Shown here: piece by piece, positions 1-9,970 of the stretch
How the letters are laid out: the number at the start of each line of letters is the position of its first letter
How positions within the stretch are numbered: the stretch's first letter is position 1
Source of the DNA: JAXJQF01 sp036311285
Lineage (GTDB): Bacteria > Pseudomonadota > Gammaproteobacteria > Enterobacterales > Succinivibrionaceae
Direction: 5' to 3'
Assembly: GCA_036311285.1 (NCBI GenBank)
Contig: JAXJQF010000083.1
Location: 1 to 28,349 of the forward strand
DNA length: 28,349 nucleotides
Program-made: the position numbers and the translations under genes
Notes under the pieces: model-generated
Databases searched by the model: none
The model's input: the letters and a program-made list of their open reading frames with translations, nothing else
Told to the model about the DNA's origin: nothing

Positions 1-863
1 GCATCTACCCCAATACCTTGAGAGTAACATGCTGCAAAGATCATAATACCAGCTAAAATAGCCACAAATGTATCAATACCACATACGATCAAGCTTTCAC
101 TAACGATAGTTTTCTTCTTACCCATATAACTTGCGTATGCCATGATAATACCTACACCGCAACCAAGAGTAAAGAACACTTGACCTAGAGCAGCGTGTAG
201 AATAGAACCAATCTTGCTTAATGATAAATCAGTTAGTTCTGGAACAAAGAACTTCTCTAAACCTTTTTCAGCATTCGGTAAAGATATAGCATAACCACAT
301 AACAACACCAGGAATAATAATAACAATATCATCATCGGTTTAGTTGTTCTTTCTATACCTTTTTTAATACCTAACCAAGAACATGCTGCACAGAAAAATA
401 CTGCAACATAAGTACATAACAACGCATCTGCTGGCTTATTAGTTACAAAGTCAGAAAACACTTCCTTTGAGGTCTTAGAAGGATCTAATAAGAAACCATC
501 AAATAACCCAACAAAATAATAAATTACCCAACCAATAATTACAGGATAGTAACCACAGATTAAGATTGCACCTAATACAATAAAATACTTAAAGTAGTGC
601 CATTTACTTCCCGCAGGTTGTAAGTCGTCCATAGCATGACCTAATGACTTATGAGCTCCTCTACCAATAGATAACTCTGTCATCAAAATAGGTAACCCTA
701 TAAATAACAAGCATAAAATGTACAAAACAATGAATAGAGCTCCACCATTACTTCCTGCAATATATGGAAAACGCCATACATTACCCAAACCAACAGCACT
801 ACTTGCAATTGCAAGTATTACTCCTAATCTCGATCTAAATTGTTCACGCTTTTTTAAATGCAT
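1..863 (-). CDS. NSS-family sodium:amino-acid symporter, 3' end outside the window
   Basis: This is the N-terminal 287 codons of a secondary transporter that imports amino acids or related solutes with Na+ across the inner membrane. The ATG at 863 follows an AAGAG-type ribosome site, and the frame stays open to the window edge. Near the N-terminus it shows the TM1 signature of the family (SSAVGLGNVWRFPY), which forms the unwound helix around the Na+ and substrate sites in LeuT-type proteins. The visible part aligns along its length with the complete neighbour at 900-2258, which gives the family its second support. The gene lies 36 bp downstream of that neighbour on the same strand, so they probably form one operon of tandem paralogues. 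The substrate cannot be told from sequence. The family call is firm. Confidence 0.92.
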   Translation of the reverse strand, partial: MHLKKREQFRSRLGVILAIASSAVGLGNVWRFPYIAGSNGGALFIVLYILCLLFIGLPILMTELSIGRGAHKSLGHAMDDLQPAGSKWHYFKYFIVLGAILICGYYPVIIGWVIYYFVGLFDGFLLDPSKTSKEVFSDFVTNKPADALLCTYVAVFFCAACSWLGIKKGIERTTKPMMILLLLFLVLLCGYAISLPNAEKGLEKFFVPELTDLSLSKIGSILHAALGQVFFTLGCGVGIIMAYASYMGKKKTIVSESLIVCGIDTFVAILAGIMIFAACYSQGIGVD

Positions 864-899
864 TTGCAATACTCTTTTAATTATAAAAATTGATAAATA

Positions 900-2258
900 T
901 TAAACGATTAATCCTAAAACAAATACTATAAAGATAAACATAGGAATTGCATACTTAATGTATCCTATAGTAAATCTTGATAACTTAACACCTTCACCAG
1001 AGTTAACTGATCTTATAAATCTTCTCATTCCCCAACCGTATCTAGTAAAACAGAATAAAGAGAAGATGAAAGCACCGCCAACTAACAACACATTAGATGC
1101 GATAAAATCTTCAAAAGAAATAATATCCATCCCAAATGGTTTAACATCTGCTAAGAAGCTACTTGCAAAACAAGCAGGTAAAATTAACACACCAACTAAT
1201 ATTGTGTTGATTGTAATCGCTGTCTTTCTAGAAACATTAAAGCTATCAATCATAAATGAATTTGTTGACTCATACATACTTATAAAGGATGTAATAGCAG
1301 CTGCAAATAATAATAAAAAGAACACACTACCAAACAAATGTCCACCAGGCATTTCTTTAAATATTGTTAGCATTGATTCAAATACTAAAACAGGACCTGC
1401 TCCAACTGAAATTGAATAAGATGTACATATTGAAAAAATTATTACCCCTGCTAAAATCGCAGCTACTGTATCTAATGAAGCAATAATAATACTTTCATTA
1501 AATAATGACTGTCCTTTTTTCATATAACTTGCATAAGCTAATATGGTCCCAGCACCAACCCCCAAGGTGAAGAATACTTGACCTAATGCTGCATGAAACA
1601 TATTTAAAAAAGATTTTAAAGTCATATCTTCAAAGTTTGGAACAAAGAATAACTCTAACCCCTTAGACGCTCCATCTAAAGTTAATGAATATCCACATAG
1701 AACAACTAAAAATATGAATAATAAGAACATCAATGGTTTAGTTACTGTTTCAATACCTTTTTTTATACCAAACCAAGAGCAGCAAGCACAAAACAAAATA
1801 GCAATTAAAGAAAAACAAACTGTTTTATAAGAATTTTCAACTACAAGATCTTGATACTGGTCGTGAGCACTAATCCCCTTATCTAATAAGCTTCCATCCA
1901 CGACGCCGCATAAATAATATAAGATATTACCCGTAATTACAGGGTAATAAGCACAAATCAACACACCACCTGCAATAATTAGATACTTAAAATAGTGCCA
2001 TTTTGTGCCCTTTGGTTCTAAAGTTTCAAACGCATAACCTACAGACTTTTTAGCAGCTCTACCTATAGACAACTCTGTCATTAAAATAGGTAACCCTATA
2101 CAAAATAATATTATTACATAACATATAATAAATAGCGCACCACCATTTTCACCTGCTATATATGGGAATCTCCAAATGTTTCCTAACCCAACAGCGCTTC
2201 CGGCAATTGCTAAAATAACCCCTAAACGGCTACCAAATTGTTCTCTTTCTGTACTCAT
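900..2258 (-). CDS. NSS-family sodium:amino-acid symporter
   Basis: This is a complete 452-residue inner-membrane symporter of the neurotransmitter:sodium symporter family (LeuT/MhsT/TnaT type). TM1 carries GSAVGLGNIWRFPY at about residues 21-34, followed by the conserved GLPILMTELSIGR segment. Further hydrophobic stretches fit the 11 or 12 helices usual for bacterial members. The region around SFLNMFHAALGQVFFTLGVG matches the TM6 unwound region. The start is ATG at 2258. No strong Shine-Dalgarno is seen, but the reading SxREQFxSRLGVILAIA is shared with the paralogue downstream, which supports this start. It is the first gene of a likely two-gene operon. The duplicated pair suggests two related substrates or affinities, which is inference. 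Confidence 0.95.
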   Translation of the reverse strand: MSTEREQFGSRLGVILAIAGSAVGLGNIWRFPYIAGENGGALFIICYVIILFCIGLPILMTELSIGRAAKKSVGYAFETLEPKGTKWHYFKYLIIAGGVLICAYYPVITGNILYYLCGVVDGSLLDKGISAHDQYQDLVVENSYKTVCFSLIAILFCACCSWFGIKKGIETVTKPLMFLLFIFLVVLCGYSLTLDGASKGLELFFVPNFEDMTLKSFLNMFHAALGQVFFTLGVGAGTILAYASYMKKGQSLFNESIIIASLDTVAAILAGVIIFSICTSYSISVGAGPVLVFESMLTIFKEMPGGHLFGSVFFLLLFAAAITSFISMYESTNSFMIDSFNVSRKTAITINTILVGVLILPACFASSFLADVKPFGMDIISFEDFIASNVLLVGGAFIFSLFCFTRYGWGMRRFIRSVNSGEGVKLSRFTIGYIKYAIPMFIFIVFVLGLIV

Positions 2259-2422
2259 TAACTGTTTCTCATTCTTCTATACAAAATTTATATAATGTTT
2301 TGCTTTGTATTACATAGTTTTACTTCTTTTAATTCTTATTAGAAAAAAATTTTGCAGATTATACCAAAAATGAAACTTCAAACAATTGAGAAAAAACACA
2401 AAAACAATAATTTATTAAATTT

Positions 2423-5400
2423 TTACTTGCTAAATTCTATCTTTTCAATAGTTCTTTCTATAACATCTTTACGTTCTATAGTAGTAATTGGTGAATCTTT
2501 ACCAGTAAGGTTTAATACGTCTTCATTTATGTTCCCCAAGTTACTCTTCTCCATTAAAGCCACCCATTCACTTAAATCAATACTTGATAAATCAACATTA
2601 CCAAGGTCTTCAATCCTCAAACCTCTGCAGCTATTTTCAATTTGACCTGAAAGTCTTAGCTGTTCCATAATTATTCTTGCAAGAGCTGAGTTATAGCAAC
2701 AATAATGTTTTTTATAGATTTGACATTTACCAAGAACAGAATGAGCACATTCTGTTCTTAAATAACTACAAGACTGAGTACTTATTTTCACTGAAGTTTC
2801 TTGCTCTGACGCATGACATGATGTAGCTATATTTACTCCTTCCTTTAAGGCTGTATAGACTGCATAATATCCCATCAACTTTTGCATAGAGTTCATAATA
2901 CTTGGATTAACTTTTAAATAACTCATTCCCTCATCTGTTACTACCTCTTGATAAATTTTGTCCTTTGCCCACTCGCCAAACACAGCTGAAATGATAGTTG
3001 CAGCTTTTTCGTTTAATTTTCTAGTAATTTCATTAGTCACACTTTCAACCGACTTACTTGTTACATCCGCTAAAATAGAATCGAGTTCACTAGATATAAA
3101 ACCTTGCCCGTTATTAAATAAATCTTTATCACGCCAAGTTCCAAAAGATTGTTCTTTGTTTTCTAATGAATTTAGAGCTGTGTTAAGTGCTGTTAATGAA
3201 GAAGCAAGTCTTAGATAATCATAGACATTAGTCTTATTTCCAGAGTTACAACATTTCATCTCATTACCTAATCCCTCACGGCAAGTACTGTCACTAGCCT
3301 TAAAGACTGTACAATTTGCTCCATATGTTGAATTGTCATTATTGCAACTCATATCAGTTTGCATATAATTTAAGATTTGAGAATATACTGCTGCTTTAGT
3401 TATATTAGCTTTATTATCAACTACCTCTGTTATGTTGCAATTTGTGCCTAAACATCCTTTTATACTATCGAAATTTTTTTGGTTATAAACATAATCTTCA
3501 TTACTAGAACTACTTGAGTTTGAATTAGTTGCTATCTCATTTGAACACTCTACAACTTTTACAACATTGACGTTCGTATCATCAATACCTCCTTCTATAT
3601 TGCCGTCACAAGCAAAGGTATACTCATATGAAGAACAAAGATCATTTTCATAATTAAATGTTTGAAGACTTATAGAGTTAGCATTGTCTGTACCATTTAT
3701 GCATCTCTTGCTTTGTAACGAGCAATTTGAATTGTTGACAAGGTCCTTGCATCCATCAATACAAGTTTCATTTTCAAAACATGTTGTTGTACAAGTATAA
3801 AATGTTGATGATGCTAAAGAAACATCAGTTGATGAAAGAGAATGATTAGAATAAATTGATTCCTCATTATCTCTTAAAATTTCTATTACTTTACATTGCA
3901 CATCGGATGAGTTTCTATTTAAAGCATCGTCACATGGGATGAATTGATAACATTTATAGTTCGTTACTTTTTGAGTAGAACTGTTACTTGCGGATGAAAG
4001 ATTTTGTAAAAAAGCACTTTCTTTTTTACAAAACTTATACCTAGGTAAGACCTGGCTACATTTTGGGTAGACGGTTGCTTGACTAATGTTACTATAGACA
4101 TTATTTCTTTCTTTATTTTCTCTAACAATATCTAAACTAACCTTTGCTTTATGACAATAATAGTCATAATCGTTTTTATCTATAAGATTATTGTAACTAT
4201 AAATTTCATTACTAGTAGAATAAGAAGTATTTTTAACGTTAATTAAATTAGCTTGAACATAAGATTTTAGGTTTTCTGGAACATAACTTTGGTCCCTACA
4301 CACTCTAGTATTTGCATTTGAATTTATATAATGACAACCATTTTTGACTTCATAATGTTTAAGACATTGATAATTAGTTTTAAATCTGGTGTTATTGGTT
4401 GTATTTATATTAGATTGTTTTAGATTTACTATACTAGACTGTTCCTTTAATTTTTTTAGGTTATCAAGACATGTTGTATTGGAAAACTCATCCTTAATAA
4501 ATTCACCATCCTTAAAATAAACCTTTATTTTTACATTACTCTCTCCCTTTTCTCCAACAATTATCTTCTTTCTAAATACAAGGTTTTTACTTGTTGACAT
4601 AGAACTACTTTGAGAGTTATCTAAAATAACAATGTTAGGAGATAATGTTACAGTCTTATCGTTATCACAATTACTTGATACAAATGGGGACGTAACTAAA
4701 TCAGGATACTCAAATATCTTTTTAAATGGTTGGTTATCAAAGCTATATCTTAATTCCAGATAATCATCAATTAAGACATCTGTGATAACAATCTTCTCAA
4801 TCGTTTTTATATCAAATTTCAAAGTGACTTCATCATAATAAACACTACAGTTTCCGCTGAGATAATTATCATTATCTCCTCCAAAATCTAGGCTATAACA
4901 ATTTTCTTCATCGCATTGGTTAAATACTAATAAGTTATTATTCATATCATATGCTTTGATATCATTTAAACGGAAGATATGTTCTAACAAACATGAATAA
5001 TTTGAACTCTCTACATTATCTATATCTATATTAATAGAAGAACCAGAGGGTTGAGTATCAAAACTACTTATACACTTTTCTAAAACAAAATTGTTGTAAT
5101 CAAGTTCAGTAAACCTTTTACAATGCTTTGAATAGTTAGGTGTATTGTTGCTTGAAGTTGAATCAAATCCATCCCCACTTTCTCCATTATTACTATTGTT
5201 CTCTTGATCCAAGGCTGTAAAATTTGTAGCAGACGTATAAGTAGAATTTAATAAAACATCTGAAAAAGTTACAGATACATCTTTTTTATGTTGCTCAAAA
5301 TCTAAGTCAGATAAAAGAGAGTGAGCATCATTAAAAGCTTTATCTGTATTATTTTCTATATCACCTAAATTCTTATAGTCAATTAATGTCACACTTGAAT

Positions 5401-5521
5401 TACAAGGCCATGTGATTGATAGAAGTAGAATAAAAAATACTAATATATAGGTTATGTTAATAGTTGAAATTGAAAAAACGATGGCGCATAAGTTGTATTG
5501 ATGATTAACTGTTGGTTTCAT
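2423..5521 (-). CDS. TraN-like cysteine-rich outer-membrane protein (orphan mating-pair stabilisation homologue)
   Basis: This 1032-residue protein has a hydrophobic N-terminal segment (about residues 10-38) that should act as a signal or anchor, and 42 cysteines. The C-terminal block of about residues 900-985 matches TraN of F-type conjugation systems: CCYNSALARI, then CRGLRIEDL, then VDLSSIDLSEW. A second TraN-type CC pair lies near the middle (GNEMKCCNSG). TraN is an outer-membrane adhesin that stabilises mating pairs, with many disulfides. The middle is long, rich in Asn and Ser, and unlike anything I can name. No traU, trbC, traF, pilin or relaxase gene is present here, so a role other than conjugation (adhesion or surface binding) is possible. 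TraN-family membership is likely; function is inference. Confidence 0.8.
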   Translation of the reverse strand: MKPTVNHQYNLCAIVFSISTINITYILVFFILLLSITWPCNSSVTLIDYKNLGDIENNTDKAFNDAHSLLSDLDFEQHKKDVSVTFSDVLLNSTYTSATNFTALDQENNSNNGESGDGFDSTSSNNTPNYSKHCKRFTELDYNNFVLEKCISSFDTQPSGSSINIDIDNVESSNYSCLLEHIFRLNDIKAYDMNNNLLVFNQCDEENCYSLDFGGDNDNYLSGNCSVYYDEVTLKFDIKTIEKIVITDVLIDDYLELRYSFDNQPFKKIFEYPDLVTSPFVSSNCDNDKTVTLSPNIVILDNSQSSSMSTSKNLVFRKKIIVGEKGESNVKIKVYFKDGEFIKDEFSNTTCLDNLKKLKEQSSIVNLKQSNINTTNNTRFKTNYQCLKHYEVKNGCHYINSNANTRVCRDQSYVPENLKSYVQANLINVKNTSYSTSNEIYSYNNLIDKNDYDYYCHKAKVSLDIVRENKERNNVYSNISQATVYPKCSQVLPRYKFCKKESAFLQNLSSASNSSTQKVTNYKCYQFIPCDDALNRNSSDVQCKVIEILRDNEESIYSNHSLSSTDVSLASSTFYTCTTTCFENETCIDGCKDLVNNSNCSLQSKRCINGTDNANSISLQTFNYENDLCSSYEYTFACDGNIEGGIDDTNVNVVKVVECSNEIATNSNSSSSSNEDYVYNQKNFDSIKGCLGTNCNITEVVDNKANITKAAVYSQILNYMQTDMSCNNDNSTYGANCTVFKASDSTCREGLGNEMKCCNSGNKTNVYDYLRLASSLTALNTALNSLENKEQSFGTWRDKDLFNNGQGFISSELDSILADVTSKSVESVTNEITRKLNEKAATIISAVFGEWAKDKIYQEVVTDEGMSYLKVNPSIMNSMQKLMGYYAVYTALKEGVNIATSCHASEQETSVKISTQSCSYLRTECAHSVLGKCQIYKKHYCCYNSALARIIMEQLRLSGQIENSCRGLRIEDLGNVDLSSIDLSEWVALMEKSNLGNINEDVLNLTGKDSPITTIERKDVIERTIEKIEFSK

Positions 5522-5635
5522 AAAGATATCTATCTGTAATTATTTTTAAAATTTTTGTTAAATAAATTTAATACATAAACAACAAAGATGTTGTATAAAG
5601 TAATTAGATTAGAAAATGACTATAAATATATAAGA

Positions 5636-5680
5636 AATGTCCAAAAATCGTTTAAAGTGTTTTACTAATTTTTGGACATT
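5636..5680 (-). terminator. Long perfect inverted repeat, probable terminator after the Sel1 gene
   Basis: A perfect 13-bp inverted repeat (AATGTCCAAAAAT, 5636-5648 and 5668-5680) encloses a 19-nt loop. It starts 12 bp past the stop of the Sel1-like gene. It probably ends that transcript before the TraN-like gene. The stem is AT-rich and the following T-tract is weak, so it could instead be a regulatory site. Confidence 0.5.
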
Positions 5681-5692
5681 AAAGTAGGTATT

Positions 5693-6619
5693 TTATTTTA
5701 CTTGATCTTGCTTTTTAGGAAGTTGGTATACAAGAGGATGTATCTTTGCGCAAGCTTCTACTATATCGCCTTTGCATGCAAGCTCATAATATTCCTTAAG
5801 ATTTTTTTTCTTCATTTTCCTTTTATTCTTTTTATCTGAATAATATTCACCTAATGTAAAGCAGCTTTCATAATTTTTCAGGTCACACGCTTTCTCATAT
5901 AAGAAAAGACTCTTGTCTATTTTATCTACTCCAAGTAGACCAGACTCATAGATCTGCCCTAATAAATCACAACCTTCCTTATAGTTTTTGTCACAACTTC
6001 TATCTAAATAAGCTTCAGAGTAAAGGAGGTATTCTTTTACTTCACTAATATTCTTATTTTTTTGTGCAACTAGTGCTTTACCTCTGTATATTTCGCCAGC
6101 CATATAGCAAGACTTATTAAATCCGTTATGGCATGATTTTTCAAAATAACCTAAAGCCTTATGTACGTCATCTTTATTCATTGCATTTAAATAATAATAG
6201 TTCCCTAACAGATTACATGAGAATGTATTATCTAAATCACATGCTAAAATATAGAACTCAAGGGCTTGCTTTTCATATTTTCCGTCGTTCGCATATATTA
6301 TGGCCAATCTATTACAAGCTTCATCATACATAAGCTCACAACCTTTCGCTATGTTACTTAAAAATTCTTTTATATCTGTCCGTGACAAAAAACCTGCTAA
6401 ATGATAGCAAGCTCTACCATCCCCTTTATCACATGCAGCTTTGCATGATAATTTTGCTTTTTCTGCATCTTTATTTTTAAAATGCTCTAAACATTCTAAA
6501 GATAAACTTAAATCAAAATTTAAAACTTGTGGTTTATTATCTGCTGCTTCTATCTCTATATTTTTGGCTCCTAAACAAAATATGCATAAAACAAACAATA
6601 ACGCACTAAACTTTCTCAT
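5693..6619 (-). CDS. Secreted Sel1/Hcp-like cysteine-repeat protein
   Basis: This 308-residue protein has a cleavable-looking signal peptide (MRKFSALLFVLCIFCLGA). From about residue 55 to the end it carries six or so helix-pair repeats of the Sel1 type. Each holds a Cys-x7-Cys-like pair, for example CDKGDGRAC, CELMYDEAC, CDLDNTFSC, CHNGFNKSC, CDKNYKEGC and CDLKNYESC. This disulfide-clamped pattern is the one seen in Helicobacter cysteine-rich proteins (Hcp). Sel1 repeats mediate protein-protein contacts; no enzyme activity can be read from the sequence. The protein should be periplasmic or secreted. The ATG at 6619 is preceded by a GAGAAG-type ribosome site. It lies upstream of the TraN-like gene on the same strand, separated by a hairpin. 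Both are exported and cysteine-rich, so they may depend on the same oxidative folding pathway (inference). Confidence 0.88.
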   Translation of the reverse strand: MRKFSALLFVLCIFCLGAKNIEIEAADNKPQVLNFDLSLSLECLEHFKNKDAEKAKLSCKAACDKGDGRACYHLAGFLSRTDIKEFLSNIAKGCELMYDEACNRLAIIYANDGKYEKQALEFYILACDLDNTFSCNLLGNYYYLNAMNKDDVHKALGYFEKSCHNGFNKSCYMAGEIYRGKALVAQKNKNISEVKEYLLYSEAYLDRSCDKNYKEGCDLLGQIYESGLLGVDKIDKSLFLYEKACDLKNYESCFTLGEYYSDKKNKRKMKKKNLKEYYELACKGDIVEACAKIHPLVYQLPKKQDQVK

Positions 6620-7091
6620 ACTACTTCTCTTACCTTTTGACTTATTATTATCTTTATCAAATAAATTACTTATTCATCAGCAATTTACACATAATAAGTA
6701 AATATCAATTAACTTTTATATAGTAACACCTATTATCTTATCTCTACAAAGTTAGAAAATAAAGACACAATATTTTTCGATATAAAAATATCAACGAATA
6801 AGTATATCAATTTATGTACGTAAATATTGCTCATAAAAGTAAAATTTAAATATATATATGTTTGTATGTTAATTTTGTAACATCACATCACAGATTTTAA
6901 TAATTTTTAAATCAATTACGTGAGAAAGTGTTAGTTTTTTTATATTACAGAAGAATCATACATTTGTAATATTGTAAAATTTATAAACTACAACATTTAA
7001 TAATTAAACAATATGTAATGAACTTTTTATAAATTGAGATAAATTAAAAAGAACATTATTTTTAGATAAAATACGATAAACTGGTAAATAT
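6620..7091. other. Intergenic region between divergent genes
   Basis: This 472-bp, very AT-rich stretch separates the minus-strand Sel1-like gene from the plus-strand EAL gene and must hold both promoters. I find no convincing reading frame. The only dyad that stands out is ATATTAC/GTAATAT at 6942-6948 and 6966-6972, about 120 bp upstream of the EAL start. I cannot pick promoter elements with confidence in such AT-rich sequence. Confidence 0.5.
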
Positions 7092-8999
7092 ATGAATACT
7101 TGTGCTCAATTTTGTGGCATGTCATTAGTAGTTACACTTCTACTATTCTGTTTAAGTCATAAAAGACTAATGCTTCCAACAGAAAAGTCTTATCTGTTAT
7201 ATCTATTTGTCATTTTTTCATGTATCGCGTTAGATATTGCTAGAATACCTTTAATCACATATCATTCAACACTTTGGATTACCACTATAATAGGGAAGAT
7301 GTACTTGATCTCTATAGGTGGTGTATTTTTATCACTACTAAACTACATAATCACAGATTTAAGAGGATATAACCAAAAATTTGGTTCAAGAATATTTCAT
7401 AAATATTTATTTTTATTTTGTTTAACTTGTGTAAGTATACTGGTTTTACCAATTGAATTTGTTAGTTCAAATGAACATTTAAATAAATATGCTTTTTCTA
7501 AAGGCCCTGCTGTAATTGTTACATATTGTATTGGTTTTATTTCTTTACTTATAGGCTTTGATTGTGTCTATAAATTAAGAAAACAATTAAAAACTCGTCG
7601 TTCCATCTCAATTTCTATGGCTTTAACAACATTTTTAATAGCCACTATTATCCAATATTATATACCAGAGTTATTAGTTATCAGTTTTGCTCTTGCATTA
7701 GGAGCATTATTTATATTTATCTTATATGAAAACCCGGATAGTAAATTAGATAGAAGTTACGGTATTTACTCTAGTATGTATCTTAAAAAAATTATTACAA
7801 GATACTTTAAGTTAAAACAAAAGTTCTACACAATTGCTATATATTTTGATCACTATTCAGAAAGAGTGTCTAACCAAAAAATAAGACTAGAAATCATATA
7901 CTACATAAAACAAAACCGAGGAGTGTATTGCTTTAATAGCAACAACGATGGTGTAGTCCTATTATTTAAAGACAAAGACTTATTTTTAACATGCTGTGAC
8001 AAAATAAAAGAACGTTTTGAAGAACCATGGAGCGAAGAACAAAGGATTTTATCTCCTTGGATCATTTGTTTAAGAGACACTAGATATATTGAAAGTTATG
8101 AAAACTTTGAATATTTAATTAACGATACCATAAAGAACCTAGAAAAATCTCAAAAGTTTATTCATCTTACAGCAAATGAAATAAAAGCTATATTAAGAAA
8201 ACAAGAAGTTGAGAAAAAGATTGTTAGCGCAATTGAGAAAGATTGGATTAAGGTCTTTTACCAACCTCTATACTCAACAAAGGAGAAGAAATTTACCTCT
8301 GCTGAAGCATTAGTACGTATTATCGATGATGAAGGAAATATTGTTCCTCCGTTTGAGTTTATTCCAATTGCAGAAGAAAACGGTTCAATCTTAAAAATTG
8401 GAGAAATTGTATTCTCTAAAGTATGCGCCCTTCTTAAAACAAATATCCTACAACAATATGGCCTTGAGTATATCGAAGTAAACCTTTCAATTGAGCAATG
8501 TTCTCATACTGAACTTGCTCAAACATTTATAACAATAATGGAAGAATATAGAATAGATCCTAAATCTATTAATCTTGAAATTACTGAAACAGCATCTTTA
8601 AAAGCTAAAAAGACACTGCTTCAAAATATGAATATACTTATGCAGTATGGAACAAGTTTCTCTTTAGATGACTTTGGTACAGGTAATTCAAATCTAAACT
8701 ATATAATAGAAATGCCTGTTGAAATTGTTAAATTCGATAAAGATGTAACTCAAAACTCATTTGTTGACGCAAAATATAAGTTCGTGGTTCAAAGTGCAGT
8801 TAATATGATTAAGGACATGGGATTAAAAATTGTGTCTGAAGGTGTTGAGACCAAAGAACAATTTGAAAATATAGCTAAATTCGCAGACTATATACAAGGC
8901 TACTACTTCTCAAAACCAATACCTACAGAAGAATTTATTGAATTTATAAAGAAACACAACACAAATAACGTTGAAAGTGATAATCATACTACAAATTAG
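7092..8999 (+). CDS. Membrane-anchored c-di-GMP phosphodiesterase (degenerate GGDEF + EAL)
   Basis: This 635-residue signalling protein is predicted to hydrolyse cyclic di-GMP at the inner membrane. Residues 1-212 hold about six to seven hydrophobic helices, an unidentified membrane sensor. Residues about 215-350 look like a degenerate GGDEF domain: the linker NPDSKLDRSYGIYSS is typical, but no GGDEF motif is seen. The EAL domain spans about 375-620. It keeps EALVR (405-409), VNLS, LEITE, DDFGTG (526-531), the VKFDK lysine, EGVET and QGYYFSKP, so metal and catalytic residues look intact. The ATG at 7092 lacks a clear Shine-Dalgarno. A paralogue lies at 10350-12260; the two agree best in the EAL half. 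The input sensed is unknown. Confidence 0.92.
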   Translation: MNTCAQFCGMSLVVTLLLFCLSHKRLMLPTEKSYLLYLFVIFSCIALDIARIPLITYHSTLWITTIIGKMYLISIGGVFLSLLNYIITDLRGYNQKFGSRIFHKYLFLFCLTCVSILVLPIEFVSSNEHLNKYAFSKGPAVIVTYCIGFISLLIGFDCVYKLRKQLKTRRSISISMALTTFLIATIIQYYIPELLVISFALALGALFIFILYENPDSKLDRSYGIYSSMYLKKIITRYFKLKQKFYTIAIYFDHYSERVSNQKIRLEIIYYIKQNRGVYCFNSNNDGVVLLFKDKDLFLTCCDKIKERFEEPWSEEQRILSPWIICLRDTRYIESYENFEYLINDTIKNLEKSQKFIHLTANEIKAILRKQEVEKKIVSAIEKDWIKVFYQPLYSTKEKKFTSAEALVRIIDDEGNIVPPFEFIPIAEENGSILKIGEIVFSKVCALLKTNILQQYGLEYIEVNLSIEQCSHTELAQTFITIMEEYRIDPKSINLEITETASLKAKKTLLQNMNILMQYGTSFSLDDFGTGNSNLNYIIEMPVEIVKFDKDVTQNSFVDAKYKFVVQSAVNMIKDMGLKIVSEGVETKEQFENIAKFADYIQGYYFSKPIPTEEFIEFIKKHNTNNVESDNHTTN

Positions 9000-9108
9000 T
9001 ATGACAACTAACCAAAAATAAAAAACAAAAAAGTAAATTAGACAAAAACAAAAAAGTTCTCTTAGCTCCTTTAAGCAAAAGAAACAACTCTTAAGATAAA
9101 TATAGAAT

Positions 9109-9215
9109 CATAGAGTAAAACTAAAATTAGAAAAACTAAAATTAAAGTGTGTAGCCTTGAACGTAAGGCCCATGATGACTGTAAAACTTTAAATTAGAGT
9201 AAACTAAAATTAAAG
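9109..9215. repeat. Short direct repeats flanking a small hairpin
   Basis: The motif AACTAAAATTA occurs three times (near 9118, 9133 and 9201). Two of these copies are preceded by TAGAGTAAA. Between them lies a small hairpin, GCCTT-N6-AAGGC (about 9153-9168). The last copy overlaps the end of the following minus-strand gene. The hairpin could be a weak terminator for that gene; the repeats have no evident role. Confidence 0.35.
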
Positions 9216-9656
9216 AGCTGATATTTGTTTAATTACACTATTGTTTTGGATAATAGACAAAAAAATATCAGTGCTTATATCAGCTGTTGATACCCCTATC
9301 ATTACTTTGTTTAGAGATAGATTATTCCAGATTGCAAAGTTTTGAGAAAACTCTCCTATTTGACAAGAAAAGAAATGCACGTCATTCGATATAATAAAAC
9401 TTTCATCTTCACAATCATACTTATCCATAAAAGAAGAAACTACCTCTAAAGTATCTTCTGAATTGAAATTAGTGCCTACTTCTACACTTCTTACGGCAAC
9501 TAAATATTTTGTATAATTATATTTAACATCTACTATCATTTGATTTATACCTATATCTTTAAAACGCAATTGTACTTTGCTACGTGCGCTTTCTATAGCA
9601 TGCACACTACTGCAAAAACATGTCATAAAAAAGAGCAAAGTGAAAAATCTAATCAT
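9210..9656 (-). CDS. Small secreted protein of unknown function
   Basis: This 148-residue protein has a clear signal peptide (MIRFFTLLFFMTCFCSSVHA) with probable cleavage after VHA. The mature part of about 128 residues is mixed and alternating in hydrophobicity, as in beta-rich periplasmic proteins, and has two Cys (DCED and FSCQ) that could form a disulfide. I recognise no family. It lies between two paralogous EAL proteins but on the opposite strand, so it has its own promoter. The ATG at 9656 has no evident Shine-Dalgarno. The signal peptide and codon pattern make a real gene likely. It could be a substrate or partner of the neighbouring signalling proteins, but that is only positional inference. 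Confidence 0.7.
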   Translation of the reverse strand: MIRFFTLLFFMTCFCSSVHAIESARSKVQLRFKDIGINQMIVDVKYNYTKYLVAVRSVEVGTNFNSEDTLEVVSSFMDKYDCEDESFIISNDVHFFSCQIGEFSQNFAIWNNLSLNKVMIGVSTADISTDIFLSIIQNNSVIKQISAL

Positions 9657-9930
9657 AATAAGAATACTCTATAACTACATAAAGACATGACATCACAATA
9701 AAATACAACATCATTATTTTATTATTGTACAAAAAGCATTGGTTACAGAATAAACACTATGTCTATATTTTAAAAATATGTTTAAGAAATTATAAAAATT
9801 GGAACATTTATCTACGTTTAAAGAACATATTAAAGTTCTTCAAAATTTATTTAAGTAGTTTTGCAATTCTTCTTGGACAAAAATTCTTTTCTTTCCAAAG
9901 TCTATACATATTGACTTTACCTTTGTATAT

Positions 9931-9970
9931 AAGTTGAATAAAAATAACGTCCGATAGTTTTATTCAACTT
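9931..9970. repeat. Perfect 13-bp inverted repeat
   Basis: AAGTTGAATAAAA (9931-9943) and its exact complement TTTTATTCAACTT (9958-9970) enclose 14 nt. No T-tract follows on either strand, so it is not a typical terminator. A regulator-binding site or RNA hairpin is possible. It overlaps the TGA that interrupts the long open frame. Confidence 0.55.

Noticed and set aside
958..1419. 153-codon plus-strand open frame
   Set aside because: It is an antisense shadow of the NSS transporter gene at 900-2258, which has clear family motifs.
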